DNA of 60,612 nt from S5-A14a sp022766365 (GTDB taxonomy: Bacteria > Bacillota > Clostridia > Peptostreptococcales > Anaerovoracaceae): the NCBI GenBank assembly GCA_050313295.1, contig JBNPLD010000011.1; one strand, 5' to 3'. Of this stretch, positions 53,901 through 60,612 are shown in pieces. Under the pieces are notes generated by a model. The model was given only the letters and a program-made list of their open reading frames with translations, was not told where the DNA came from and did no database searches. How positions within the stretch are numbered: the stretch's first letter is position 1; each line of letters starts with the position of its first letter. Made by a program: the position numbers and the translations under genes.

Positions 53901-54056
53901 CAAACGATATAGAGATTCAATCAGAATGTCTTCATATAATGGGCTATAAAAGTCTCTTTCAATATCCGGACCGTATACATACTCGTATCCTAAATCAGTC
54001 TGAAATAATTCAATTATTGAGTTTTCATAATCTGCTTCTATAAAAAATTCCGACAC
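50910..54056 (-). CDS. hsdR: type I restriction enzyme, R (translocase/nuclease) subunit
   Basis: A 1048-residue HsdR. The N-terminal nuclease domain has Asp136, Glu150 and Lys152 (RPDIILFLNGLPVVLVELK). The motor has Walker A GSGKS (291-295), the DEAH box (389-392), motif III TGTP and motif VI QAIARVNR. The C-terminal helical region contacts the methylase. The start is GTG, sharing one base with the FRG gene stop (TAGTG) behind GGAG, so the two are coupled. With HsdM and two HsdS subunits it cuts DNA unmodified at the HsdS target, after ATP-driven translocation. Confidence 0.97.
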   Translation of the reverse strand: MSEFFIEADYENSIIELFQTDLGYEYVYGPDIERDFYSPLYEDILIESLYRLNRGVPDDAIQEALYKLKNFENGELVQKNAIFMDYLQSGISVRYFVDGEERSSIIYLVDYKNPENNSFVVANQWTFIENSNKRPDIILFLNGLPVVLVELKSPSREETDASEAYRQLRNYMQEIPSMFIYNAICVMSDQLTSKAGTITSGEDRFMEWKTKDGNYENTHYAQFDTFFEGMLQKERLLDIIKNFICFSNEGIDTFKILAGYHQYFAVRKAIESTKHATVTDGKGGVFWHTQGSGKSLSMVFYAHLLQEALNSPTIVVLTDRNDLDDQLYGQFAKCKDFLRQEPMHAESRENLKTLLAGRQANGIIFTTMQKFEESDEPLSERNNIVVMADEAHRGQYGLAEKIKITKNEDGDEVAKRVIGTARIIRNTLPNATYIGFTGTPISSKDRSTREVFGDYIDIYDMTQAVEDGATRPVYYESRVIKLNLDETTLKLIDAEYDLMALNADEEVIAKSKRELGQIEAVLGNDNTINSLVCDVLDHYENNRENLLTGKAMIVAYSRPIAMKIYKRILELRPDWTEKVGVVMTSGNNDPEEWRQIIGNKHHKNELAKKFKDNDSSMKIAIVVDMWLTGFDVPSLATMYVYKPMSGHNLMQAIARVNRVFRDKEGGLVVDYVGIATALKQAMNDYTSRDKKNYGDTDVAKVAYPKFLEKLSVCRDKFHGYDYSKFQNGTDLERAKTISGAVNFIMGREKVDDKDSFVKEALMLHQALSLCSSLVDEDSRFEAAFFEAVRVLVLRLTNTGVGKKISLPEMNARINELLKQSIKSDGVINLFSDIKEEFSLFDPKFLQEVANMKEKNLAVELLKKLIAEQVSVYRRTNIVKSEKFSEIMQRSLNAYLNGMLTNEEVIEEMLKLAKQIAAAHQEGDRLGLTADELAFYDALTKPQAIKDFYENEELIAITKELADTLRKNKTIDWQKRESARAKMRMLIKKLLKKHKYPPEGMDDAVQTVMTQCELWTDNYNFEEDYKVYFNTNFTNENLSLVAEEKGKYN

Positions 54057-55348
54057 TATTTTTCACTCCTCTCCGATAATTCAGTTGCTATCTTTATAAT
54101 TTTATCACTAATATACTCAGATTCATTCTTTGCATGTTCTTTATCAAATCCATTTTTCAGTAAGACTTTTTGAACGCCCACCCTAAATCTACTTAATATA
54201 GACTCTTGTCTATTCCAATCAACTATTGAAACCCATTCTTCCACTAATTCCCATATTTTTTGCATATCGAAATGATATTTTTCGCTTAAATCTTTAATGA
54301 CAGTATCTTTGAAACTCTCATCTTTTATTATGTTTCCACTTATTTCAATATCTGTTTTTATTATTTGTTGGTTTATATCATTAGAATCAAATTTTATAAA
54401 TTCTGATGAAGCCTTTGTTTTAGCATTCTTTTTATTTTTTATATAGCTCAATTGATGCTCTAATTCAGGAAATAAAGTTGCCTCATTTATATTATAAGTA
54501 TCTAATTCCTCTAATATTTCTTTCTTCTTCTCTCCAGGAATATAGAAAAACTTTCTATCAAATTCATCTCGTAAATCTTTATATCCTTTTTCTATACTGG
54601 ACTCACTGATTGACTCGGTATAAACAAAATTAAAGCATCCTGCCAATAAAAACATTCCGCATTGCCTTGATAATCTTTCATTGTTGTATGGAGGTATAAC
54701 AATATAATTATTCTGAATAATATTTATAAATTCTTCGAAATGTTCTTTTGATTTCCATCTTTCTTCTAACTCTTGTGAGATAGCTTGCCGTTCTGTAAGT
54801 TTTCTCAATATGGATTCAAGGGTATTATCATTTGATAAATCTATCTGAGATAAAGAGGATATAACTTTTATATTTATCTCATTTGTAGATACAGAGTATT
54901 TTTTATTAAAAAATATTACACCGTTCGCTTCTTGTCTTTTAGTGTCTTCTTCATTTTCAATTCCCTTATAACAGACATCACCATATTCTTCACAAGCAAA
55001 GTATAGAGCCACTAACGGATTCGTAGTTAAATCTAACAATCTTGTGCACATTCCATAATGTTGGTATTTTGTCATAATTTCAAAATCATTATTTATAGAA
55101 ATAAATTCATAAGGTGCTTTTAATAGAGGAACTTGCATTAATGTATGTTCTACACTTAAAAAATCACCTCTAAAAATGCTTGGAATAACATCCCAGAAAT
55201 CAGTTTTTTGCCCTCTGAAAAATAATTCCTCATTGCTCCCATACAAATCATCTTTTAACCTATTTACTTCATCAATAAAAGAGCTTACAGAAGTTATCTC
55301 TATTCCATAATTTTCCATTTCACCTTTATTAAATATTATTTCTTCCAT
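54056..55348 (-). CDS. FRG-domain protein embedded in the type I restriction operon
   Basis: A 430-residue protein with an FRG domain at about 20-250. Its naming motif is in ELFFRGQKTDFWDVIPSIFR, followed by MTKYQHYGMCTRLLDLTTNPLVALYFACEE and RLSRQCGMFLLAG. The C-terminal third is a charged helical region. FRG proteins are frequent in defence islands, but their biochemical role is not settled; ADP-ribosylation-like folds and toxin roles have been suggested. The gene ends one base into hsdR and starts just after inversion site A, so it belongs with the restriction operon. ATG 55348 has AAGGTG at a moderate distance. Confidence 0.85.
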   Translation of the reverse strand: MEEIIFNKGEMENYGIEITSVSSFIDEVNRLKDDLYGSNEELFFRGQKTDFWDVIPSIFRGDFLSVEHTLMQVPLLKAPYEFISINNDFEIMTKYQHYGMCTRLLDLTTNPLVALYFACEEYGDVCYKGIENEEDTKRQEANGVIFFNKKYSVSTNEINIKVISSLSQIDLSNDNTLESILRKLTERQAISQELEERWKSKEHFEEFINIIQNNYIVIPPYNNERLSRQCGMFLLAGCFNFVYTESISESSIEKGYKDLRDEFDRKFFYIPGEKKKEILEELDTYNINEATLFPELEHQLSYIKNKKNAKTKASSEFIKFDSNDINQQIIKTDIEISGNIIKDESFKDTVIKDLSEKYHFDMQKIWELVEEWVSIVDWNRQESILSRFRVGVQKVLLKNGFDKEHAKNESEYISDKIIKIATELSERSEK

Positions 55349-55369
55349 ATTTACGACACCTTCTGTAAT

Positions 55370-55430
55370 ATAAACAATAATTTAGCAGCTTAGAGGTCAA
55401 TGTCCGAAACATCAAGCACGCCGGACATTA
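55370..55430 (+). repeat. inversion site A, 61-bp inverted repeat with D
   Basis: ATAAACAATAATTTAG at 55370-55385 (plus orientation) begins a stretch identical, inverted, to 58229-58289. The repeat includes the last codons and stop of hsdS (…SDIDL). Confidence 0.9.
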
Positions 55431-56523
55431 ATTTAGGTAAAAGCGTATCTCTTAAAGAAGCAAGTTTGACATTTTCGTTGTTATTTGCTTCCCATTGAGC
55501 CATCAGCGAACCTGTAAGTGCCTCAAATTTTGCAAGTGTTTCTTCGTCTGGAACTAACACAACTACCTTTTTCATATCTCCCTGTGTGATTAGAGGTTGT
55601 GTTGAACCTCGATTCATTGACGAATAATCAATTCTGTGCAAAATTTGATTAGTAAATTCGTAAAAAGGACTTGTTATCACAAGAGTGTTATCTGAAGTCC
55701 AGCAAGGAGTATTAAATCTTTGAATGACACCGTGTGTTCCAACTCGACCGGTGACAAGGATTTTATCTGTATGGTTTGCTTCAGAAGTAAAACCCATCAC
55801 AGAAGCAGCACCAACAATAGAAATAGGTGTTTCTTGACTATAAACTTCCGATTTTATAGGTGGGCGTTTCCCACTTGAAATATTAGCAATCGTTGAAAGC
55901 ATCTGATTGCTCCAATTATCAGGACAAACACCATTTGTAGGGTCAAAATCTTCAAACCAAGACTCATAAAGTGCTGATACTTGCTGCTCTAAATTATTGT
56001 TTATCTGATTATTTTCTTCAATTTTCTTGTCTATGCTCGATAAAATAGCCCCTATTTTTTTCTGCGTATTCAATTTTGGACAATCTATTTCGTACTGCGA
56101 AAAACTACTTTTATTAACAATAGGAACTGCGGTTGAGGTTTTACTATGAAAATTAAGTATTTTCCCAAGTTCAAGCATCGAGTAATATACAAAATCTATA
56201 TCAAATTTGTCTGTATCCACAACAATGGAGTTAATTTGTTGATTTGTTACCGTTTCTTGTGTCGTAATAACAACTTTACCCAAATCAGAACCTATACAAC
56301 TAACACATATTGCATTTGCTGGAAGTGTTGCATTTTTTACGGATAATCTCCCCAGCTCTGTTATATATTTGTTTGTCCTTCTCACATATTTAACTGACAT
56401 ATCATCTGAAGGGGTAAGAAAAGGAATGTTTCCGCCATAATATTCACAATTAGATGTTTTAGGTGTTTTTCCAGTAATTACTTTTCCAATATCGCCAACT
56501 TTGACCTTTTCCCATTCAATCAT
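55390..56523 (-). CDS. hsdS: type I specificity subunit, intact allele
   Basis: A 377-residue HsdS with two target-recognition domains: TRD1 about 10-165 (MIEWEKVKVGDIGKVITGKTP), the first conserved helix about 165-200 (KKIGAILSSIDKKIEENNQINNNLEQQVSALYESWF), TRD2 about 210-355, and the second helix ending LRDTLLPKLMSGVLDVSDIDL. ATG 56523 follows GAGAGG; the frame from 56571 is too long and overlaps the recombinase. Inversion site B sits in the first helix (INNNLE) and site A at the stop, so its C-terminal half can be flipped. It is preceded by the recombinase gene, 13 bases away. Confidence 0.92.
   Translation of the reverse strand: MIEWEKVKVGDIGKVITGKTPKTSNCEYYGGNIPFLTPSDDMSVKYVRRTNKYITELGRLSVKNATLPANAICVSCIGSDLGKVVITTQETVTNQQINSIVVDTDKFDIDFVYYSMLELGKILNFHSKTSTAVPIVNKSSFSQYEIDCPKLNTQKKIGAILSSIDKKIEENNQINNNLEQQVSALYESWFEDFDPTNGVCPDNWSNQMLSTIANISSGKRPPIKSEVYSQETPISIVGAASVMGFTSEANHTDKILVTGRVGTHGVIQRFNTPCWTSDNTLVITSPFYEFTNQILHRIDYSSMNRGSTQPLITQGDMKKVVVLVPDEETLAKFEALTGSLMAQWEANNNENVKLASLRDTLLPKLMSGVLDVSDIDL
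55989..56004 (-). repeat. inversion site B
   Basis: ATAAACAATAATTTAG in minus orientation inside hsdS, encoding INNNL. It is inverted relative to A and C. It matches C over 19 bases (TAAACAATAATTTAGAGCA). Confidence 0.88.
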
Positions 56524-56536
56524 AATCTTTTCCTCT

Positions 56537-57526
56537 CTATCCAATGTATTTTCGATGAGCAATCTTAACATTGCTCTGCTTTACCATTGCATACTGCAAG
56601 GTCGTATCTATCTTTCTATGCCCCAAGAGTTGTTGAAGTTGCTCAATGGGCATTCCTTTATCTATTGCCACGGTTGCAAGTGTACGCCTAAACTTATGCG
56701 GGTGTACCTTATTGAGTCCCAATTGCCTTCCAAATTCTCTAAGGCGAACCTCAACACCGCCGATTTTCAGCCTTTCGTACGGTGATTTCAACGACACAAA
56801 CAGCGCCGGATTATCGTCCGTCCTGCTCTCCAAATAGTTCTGCAAATGTATCTTTGTACGAGCGTCAAAATAGACTACTCGTTCCTTACTACCTTTACCA
56901 AACACGATACATTCTCTCTCGTTGAAATCAATATCATTTCGGTTAAGCAGTACCATTTCGCCGACACGCATACCCGTTGAAGCAAGCATATCAATAATCG
57001 CTAAGTCTCGAAGCTCTGAGCAGTTATCCCTCATAAGCTCTAATGCTTCATCGGAGTATGTCTCCTTGATATTTGTGCCGGTTTTTACTCTGTGTATGCG
57101 TCTTACCGGACTTTTCAGTATGTAATCCTCGTCCTCTAACCAAGAGAAGAAGCTGGAGAGAATACGGCGGATATTGTCTATCGTAACCTTGCTTGATTTC
57201 TTCTTTTCCTGATACTCCGTCAGGTATCCTCTGATGTCGTCTGTAACTATGTGTTTGACATCTTTTTTGAGTTCACAGAGCATAGCTTCGATAGTTGCCT
57301 TGTAGTATTTAAGAGATTTCTCGGAGCAGCCCTCAATTCGCTTTGCCGATAGGAACAGTTCTACATAGTTCTGCTCCGAAATTTTCTCTTGTTGCTTGTT
57401 TTCTGTTACATCATAATTTGCAAGGGTATATTGCAAAACTTCTCGTAACTTCTCATTTTGTGCGTTGTTCAAGTATGGTAACATTCCTTGGACAATATCT
57501 TTGATTAAATCTTGTTTCACAGTCAA
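56537..57526 (-). CDS. tyrosine recombinase of the hsdS inversion system
   Basis: A 329-residue tyrosine integrase with an N-terminal SAM-like arm-binding domain (about 50-150) and a catalytic domain carrying the Arg of LASTGMRVGEM, the HxxR of HKFRRTLA, the His of LLGHRKI and the Tyr of TTLQYAMV. It lies between two hsdS genes surrounded by short inverted repeats, which is how recombinases for phase-variable type I systems (for example CreX in pneumococcus and PsrA in Bacteroides) are placed. It should catalyse inversions among sites A-D. The start is ATG 57526. Confidence 0.93.
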   Translation of the reverse strand: MTVKQDLIKDIVQGMLPYLNNAQNEKLREVLQYTLANYDVTENKQQEKISEQNYVELFLSAKRIEGCSEKSLKYYKATIEAMLCELKKDVKHIVTDDIRGYLTEYQEKKKSSKVTIDNIRRILSSFFSWLEDEDYILKSPVRRIHRVKTGTNIKETYSDEALELMRDNCSELRDLAIIDMLASTGMRVGEMVLLNRNDIDFNERECIVFGKGSKERVVYFDARTKIHLQNYLESRTDDNPALFVSLKSPYERLKIGGVEVRLREFGRQLGLNKVHPHKFRRTLATVAIDKGMPIEQLQQLLGHRKIDTTLQYAMVKQSNVKIAHRKYIG

Positions 57527-57579
57527 TCCTCCTTATTTATTATTAGAGAACGACTATGGGGCGGAAGTCCCCTGATATT

Positions 57580-57602
57580 AACTTCTGCCACCCACAGAAG
57601 TT
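57580..57602. repeat. 9-bp-arm hairpin between recombinase and flipped hsdS half
   Basis: TAACTTCTG and CAGAAGTTA are perfect inverted arms around CCACCCA. There is no T run. Its role (operator, terminator or recombinase accessory site) is unknown. Confidence 0.45.
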
Positions 57603-57615
57603 ATGGGTATGTTAT

Positions 57616-58269
57616 ATGCTAAACAATAATTTAGAGCAACAAGCGAAAGCGCTCTATAAAGACTGGTTCTTTGATTTTAGCCCGTTTTCATCTGACAGAA
57701 ATCTTCCTAATGGTTGGCATATTGGCACCGTTGGCGATATTATTCAGCTTCACGACTCTAAGCGTGTTCCTCTTTCGGGTGCTAAAAGAGACAAAATGGC
57801 AAAGGTATATCCTTATTATGGAGCTACATCACTTATGGATTATGTTGACAACTATCTGTTCGACGGCATTTATCTTTTACTTGGCGAAGATGGCACAGTC
57901 GTGGATAGTTTAGGCTTTCCAATCCTCCAATATGTCTATGGACAATTTTGGGTCAACAATCACGCACACATAATAACAGGCAAGGAAGGCTTCTCTGTTG
58001 AAGAGCTGTATCTGTTTTTTAGCCTTACAAATATCAAATCAATTGTAACCGGAGCTGTTCAGCAAAAGGTTAGTCAACAAAATCTGAAGAAAGTACCTGC
58101 AATAATACCAAGCAAACAGGCTTTAAGTGCTTTTGATGAGATAATTCAACCGATTTTCGCTCAAATTCGCAATCTCAGAGATGAAAATGCCAACTCATCT
58201 CAGCTTCGTGATACTCTTTTACCAAAGCTAATGTCCGGCGTGCTTGATGTTTCGGACATTGACCTCTAA
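57616..58269 (+). pseudogene. flipped C-terminal half of second hsdS
   Basis: About 217 codons read LNNNLEQQAKALYKDWFFDF (first conserved helix), a TRD2 (SSDRNLPNGWHIGTVGDIIQLHD...KVPAIIPSKQALSAF), then LRDTLLPKLMSGVLDVSDIDL and stop. It lacks an N-terminal TRD and lies opposite to the hsdM operon, with no ribosome site. It is bounded by sites C and D. Inversion between them would place it in frame behind the N-terminal half at 58266-58805 and give a full HsdS of about 388 residues. It is a silent cassette, not a decayed gene. Confidence 0.88.
57620..57634 (+). repeat. inversion site C
   Basis: TAAACAATAATTTAG in plus orientation at the start of the flipped hsdS half. Inverted relative to B and D. 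Confidence 0.88.
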
Positions 58270-58289
58270 GCTGCTAAATTATTGTTTAT
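58229..58289 (-). repeat. inversion site D, 61-bp inverted repeat with A
   Basis: ATAAACAATAATTTAG (58274-58289, minus orientation) plus 45 further bases, identical and inverted to 55370-55430. It is the junction at which the second hsdS is broken. Confidence 0.9.
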
Positions 58290-58805
58290 CGCATTATTCA
58301 ACGCTATTTTGTCATCAAGAGCCCTTAGTATACTTCCTATTTTCCTTTGCTCTTTGATATTAGGCAACCCTATATCCAAATTAACAACTACATCAGTTTG
58401 TACTCTTTGGCGACCCGATGATCCCACCATAGATTTAATTGCTGGATTACGAACCAATGGGCTACAAAGCAAATAATACAGAAAATCAGCATCACTAACA
58501 CCTTCAATAGCACGAAAAACAATGTATTCAGTTGATCCAAAACCAACTTCCTCATCATCCAAAATAGAAACCTTTGAAATTTTTCCATTTTCCAAACAAG
58601 GTGTTATTCTTGCCATTATCGTGTCACCATTTCTAAATTTAGCTCCACCCTTATACTCTTCCAAAATGAATTCTGGAATATCCCTACAAAACGGTTGCAA
58701 TTTATCCATTGGTATTTTTTTTGCCATGATTCCTTTACCAATACTTTCTTTGGGATTGATATGAGCAATTTCAGATAGCTTTTTTATACACCAATTACAT
58801 TTCAT
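58266..58805 (-). CDS. hsdS: half HsdS (N-terminal TRD only), second allele
   Basis: About 179 residues: TRD1 (KCNWCIKKLSEIAHINPKES...GSSGRQRVQTDVVVNLDIGLP), then the first conserved helix EQRKIGSILRALDDKIALNNAINNNL, then AA and a stop supplied by site D. ATG 58805 overlaps hsdM by 11 bases behind GGGGGCG, so it is translated with HsdM. In this orientation the S subunit has a single TRD. Half-S proteins can dimerise to make a palindromic specificity, or they may be inactive. Inversion C-D would restore a two-TRD protein. Confidence 0.88.
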   Translation of the reverse strand: MKCNWCIKKLSEIAHINPKESIGKGIMAKKIPMDKLQPFCRDIPEFILEEYKGGAKFRNGDTIMARITPCLENGKISKVSILDDEEVGFGSTEYIVFRAIEGVSDADFLYYLLCSPLVRNPAIKSMVGSSGRQRVQTDVVVNLDIGLPNIKEQRKIGSILRALDDKIALNNAINNNLAA

Positions 58806-60327
58806 AACCAATCGCCCCCAGTTTCTTTCTGATTTCCTCTTCCAATTTATGAGATTTTTCAAACATCCCTGAAAGCTCTGAGGTCAGTCTTGTCATCTTT
58901 TTCTCAAAAGGCTCGCCGTCATCTTCTTGCTCTTCAATGCCTACATATCGACCGGGAGTTAATATATAATCCTGTTTTGCTATATCTTCTATTGACGCTA
59001 TGGCAGAAAATCCCTTTTTCTCCTCTAATTCTCCATTTTGAAAATCTTCAAAGGTTTTCGCTAATACGTCAATATCTCCAAGACTTCCGTCCTCTTGTAT
59101 ACCTTCCGTAAAATCTCTATGTTTTCTATCAACCATATATCCCATTTTTCTGGCATCAATAAATAGAGTCTTTCCTTTCTGTTTTTTATTTTTTGTAATA
59201 AACCATAATGTCACTGGAATAGTAACGCTATAAAACAGTTGTGTCGGCAAAGCTACAATCCCTTCAACTAGATCATCTTCTATAATCTTTTTCCTTATTT
59301 CTCCCTCACCTGAAGATTGGGATGATAATGCTCCATTAGCAAGTACTAAACCTATTTTCCCATTAGGTGCCAAGTGGTGAATCATATGTTGTATCCACGC
59401 ATAGTTCGCGTTTCCCGATGGCGGAGTTCCATATTTCCACCGAACATCATCCTTTAATTTGTCTGCACCCCAATTGGAAAGATTAAACGGTGGATTTGCC
59501 ATAATGAAATCCGATTTTAATGTTTTATGGATGTCATTAAAAAATGTATCGGCATGATAAGAACCAAAATTGGCATCAATTCCTCTTATTGCCATATTCA
59601 TTTTCGCCATCTTCCATGTGTCTGCATTAGATTCCTGTCCATAAACAGAAATATTCCCTCGATTGTCGCTATGAGCCTGTACGAATTTTTCACTTTGTAC
59701 AAACATACCACCACTGCCGCAACAAGGATCATACACTCGGCAATTATTGAAAGGTTTTAGTATTGCAACGATTGTTTTTACAATACTTGAAGGCGTATAA
59801 AATTCTCCACCCTTTGTTCCTTCATAGGCAGCAAACTGAGCAATACAATACTCATATGTCCTACCCAATAAATCTTTACTTGCCTCTGTTCCATCCATTT
59901 TTACTTCGTTAGTAAATAAGTCAACGACTTCCCCTAATACTCTTTTATCCAAATCAGGGCTGGCATAGTTCTTAGGCAAAACATTCTTTAAGCTCGTATT
60001 TTCTTTTTCAATTGCCCTCATGGCGTCATCAATTACTGTGCCAATTTCAGGTGTGTGCGCAGCGAAGGAAATCTTGCTCCAACGAGCTTCTTCCGGCACA
60101 AAGAAAATATTTTCTTCTGCATATGCATCCCTATCGTTTTCAAAGCCATCGCCTTCTTTTAAAAGTTCCTCATAGCGTTTTTCAAAGGCACTGGATATAT
60201 AACGAAGAAAAATAAGTCCAACAATTACTTTTCTATATTCAGCAGCAGGAATATGTCCCCAAAGAACACAAGCTGCGTCCCAAATTTGTTTTTCAAAACC
60301 TATATTTGCATTGTTTTTTCCAGCCAT
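58795..60327 (-). CDS. hsdM: type I DNA methyltransferase, M subunit
   Basis: A 510-residue HsdM. An N-terminal helical domain (about 10-150) precedes the N6-adenine methylase core: EFYTPSSIV, the AdoMet motif DPCCGSGG (200-207) and the catalytic NPPF (278-281), followed by WGADKLKDDVRWKYGTPPSGNANYAWIQHMI. It methylates the adenines specified by HsdS and forms the M2S core to which HsdR binds. The gene starts 3 bases after the XRE regulator stop and overlaps the half hsdS. Confidence 0.96.
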   Translation of the reverse strand: MAGKNNANIGFEKQIWDAACVLWGHIPAAEYRKVIVGLIFLRYISSAFEKRYEELLKEGDGFENDRDAYAEENIFFVPEEARWSKISFAAHTPEIGTVIDDAMRAIEKENTSLKNVLPKNYASPDLDKRVLGEVVDLFTNEVKMDGTEASKDLLGRTYEYCIAQFAAYEGTKGGEFYTPSSIVKTIVAILKPFNNCRVYDPCCGSGGMFVQSEKFVQAHSDNRGNISVYGQESNADTWKMAKMNMAIRGIDANFGSYHADTFFNDIHKTLKSDFIMANPPFNLSNWGADKLKDDVRWKYGTPPSGNANYAWIQHMIHHLAPNGKIGLVLANGALSSQSSGEGEIRKKIIEDDLVEGIVALPTQLFYSVTIPVTLWFITKNKKQKGKTLFIDARKMGYMVDRKHRDFTEGIQEDGSLGDIDVLAKTFEDFQNGELEEKKGFSAIASIEDIAKQDYILTPGRYVGIEEQEDDGEPFEKKMTRLTSELSGMFEKSHKLEEEIRKKLGAIGYEM

Positions 60328-60330
60328 TCT

Positions 60331-60540
60331 TTATTCACCATCCTCTTCAAATTCCATAATATCGTCTAATGTACAATCCAAAGCTTTACAAATCTTCCCT
60401 AAAACTTCAACCGTTACATTATCGTTCTTATTAAGTTTGTTGATAGTATATGTACTAACTCCGGCTATGTGAGCTAACTCTTTCTTTTTCATATCTCTAT
60501 CTAATAAAATATGCCACAGTCTTTTATAATTAGCTTTCAT
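60331..60540 (-). CDS. small XRE-family regulator of the restriction operon
   Basis: A 69-residue helix-turn-helix protein (MKKKELAHIAGVSTYTINKLNKNDNVTVEVLGKICKALDCTLDDIMEF), a Cro/YozG-type regulator. It lies 3 bases ahead of hsdM on the same strand, behind GAGG, and probably works as a controller that times methylase and nuclease expression, similar in role to C proteins. It is a common companion of type I systems in Bacillota. Confidence 0.88.
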   Translation of the reverse strand: MKANYKRLWHILLDRDMKKKELAHIAGVSTYTINKLNKNDNVTVEVLGKICKALDCTLDDIMEFEEDGE

Positions 60541-60567
60541 TAAATTTCCTCACTGTTATGAAGTGAC

Positions 60568-60580
60568 CTCTTGTCAAGAG
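60568..60580 (-). promoter_or_regulatory. palindrome over a -35-like box upstream of the XRE gene
   Basis: CTCTTGTCAAGAG (6-base arms, one central base) contains the minus-strand TTGACA. A matching -10 is not clear. It is a candidate operator for autoregulation by the XRE protein. Confidence 0.4.
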
Positions 60581-60612
60581 TAAATTTTACATTAACAAAC
60601 TTTTCTCTCGAT

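Noticed and set aside
57616..58269. Flipped hsdS half as an ordinary broken gene
   Set aside because: Its ends coincide with the inversion sites and it would fuse in frame to the N-terminal half after inversion, so it is a stored cassette.

Overview
The window looks like the chromosome of an anaerobic, low-to-moderate-GC Bacillota of the Clostridia type. The signs are Gram-positive cell-wall sorting signals, NEAT and Shp haem proteins, TTG and GTG starts with strong AGGAGG ribosome sites, NSS, NhaC and CitMHS transporters, and a sigma-54 (RpoN) activator. I cannot name the genus. No rRNA, tRNA or CRISPR array was seen.

Region 1 (1-10400, all minus strand) is a haem-acquisition locus. A wall-anchored two-NEAT protein is followed by a DUF454 membrane protein, a CydDC-like pair of ABC exporter half-proteins, an Shp haem relay protein, an HtsA/IsdE-type haem lipoprotein, a FecCD permease, its ATPase, and a second NEAT protein cut by the window edge. 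The gene order and overlaps resemble the streptococcal shr-shp-htsABC relay.

Region 2 (10400-19600) is mostly housekeeping: two sodium-dependent NSS transporters, a YitT protein, a metallophosphoesterase coupled to exonuclease III, and a pseudouridine salvage pair (psuK, psuG).

Region 3 (19600-25800) has a YbtPQ/IrtAB-like ABC pair divergent from an AraC-type regulator that is translationally coupled to mgtE. The two directions share an unusual, perfectly palindromic promoter and an 18-bp operator.

Region 4 (25800-30620) is a sigma-54 unit: a PAS-AAA+-Fis activator, a -24/-12 promoter, a CitMHS-type transporter and an AtuA protein split into two genes. It is followed by a MATE exporter, a CPA1 antiporter, a decayed IS1249-like element and an NhaC antiporter (to 36870).

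Region 5 (37000-45930) has a minus-strand response regulator, histidine kinase, ABC ATPase and permease. Divergent from it is a giant wall-anchored protein that joins a predicted covalently flavinylated FMN-binding domain, a NEAT domain and four near-identical 149-residue repeats. The motif TTAG-N6-CTAA lies at the promoters of this gene, of the region 1 locus and of the region 3 transporter, which suggests one metal- or haem-responsive regulon.

Region 6 (46560-60612) is a defence island: an XRE regulator, hsdM, two hsdS genes with a tyrosine recombinase between them, an FRG-domain gene, hsdR, a GIY-YIG/DUF4357 gene, dinD, a DUF4268 gene and a helical-repeat gene. Four copies of a 15-16 bp site in alternating orientation make the hsdS pair an invertible specificity cassette. 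One hsdS is intact and the other has its C-terminal half flipped.
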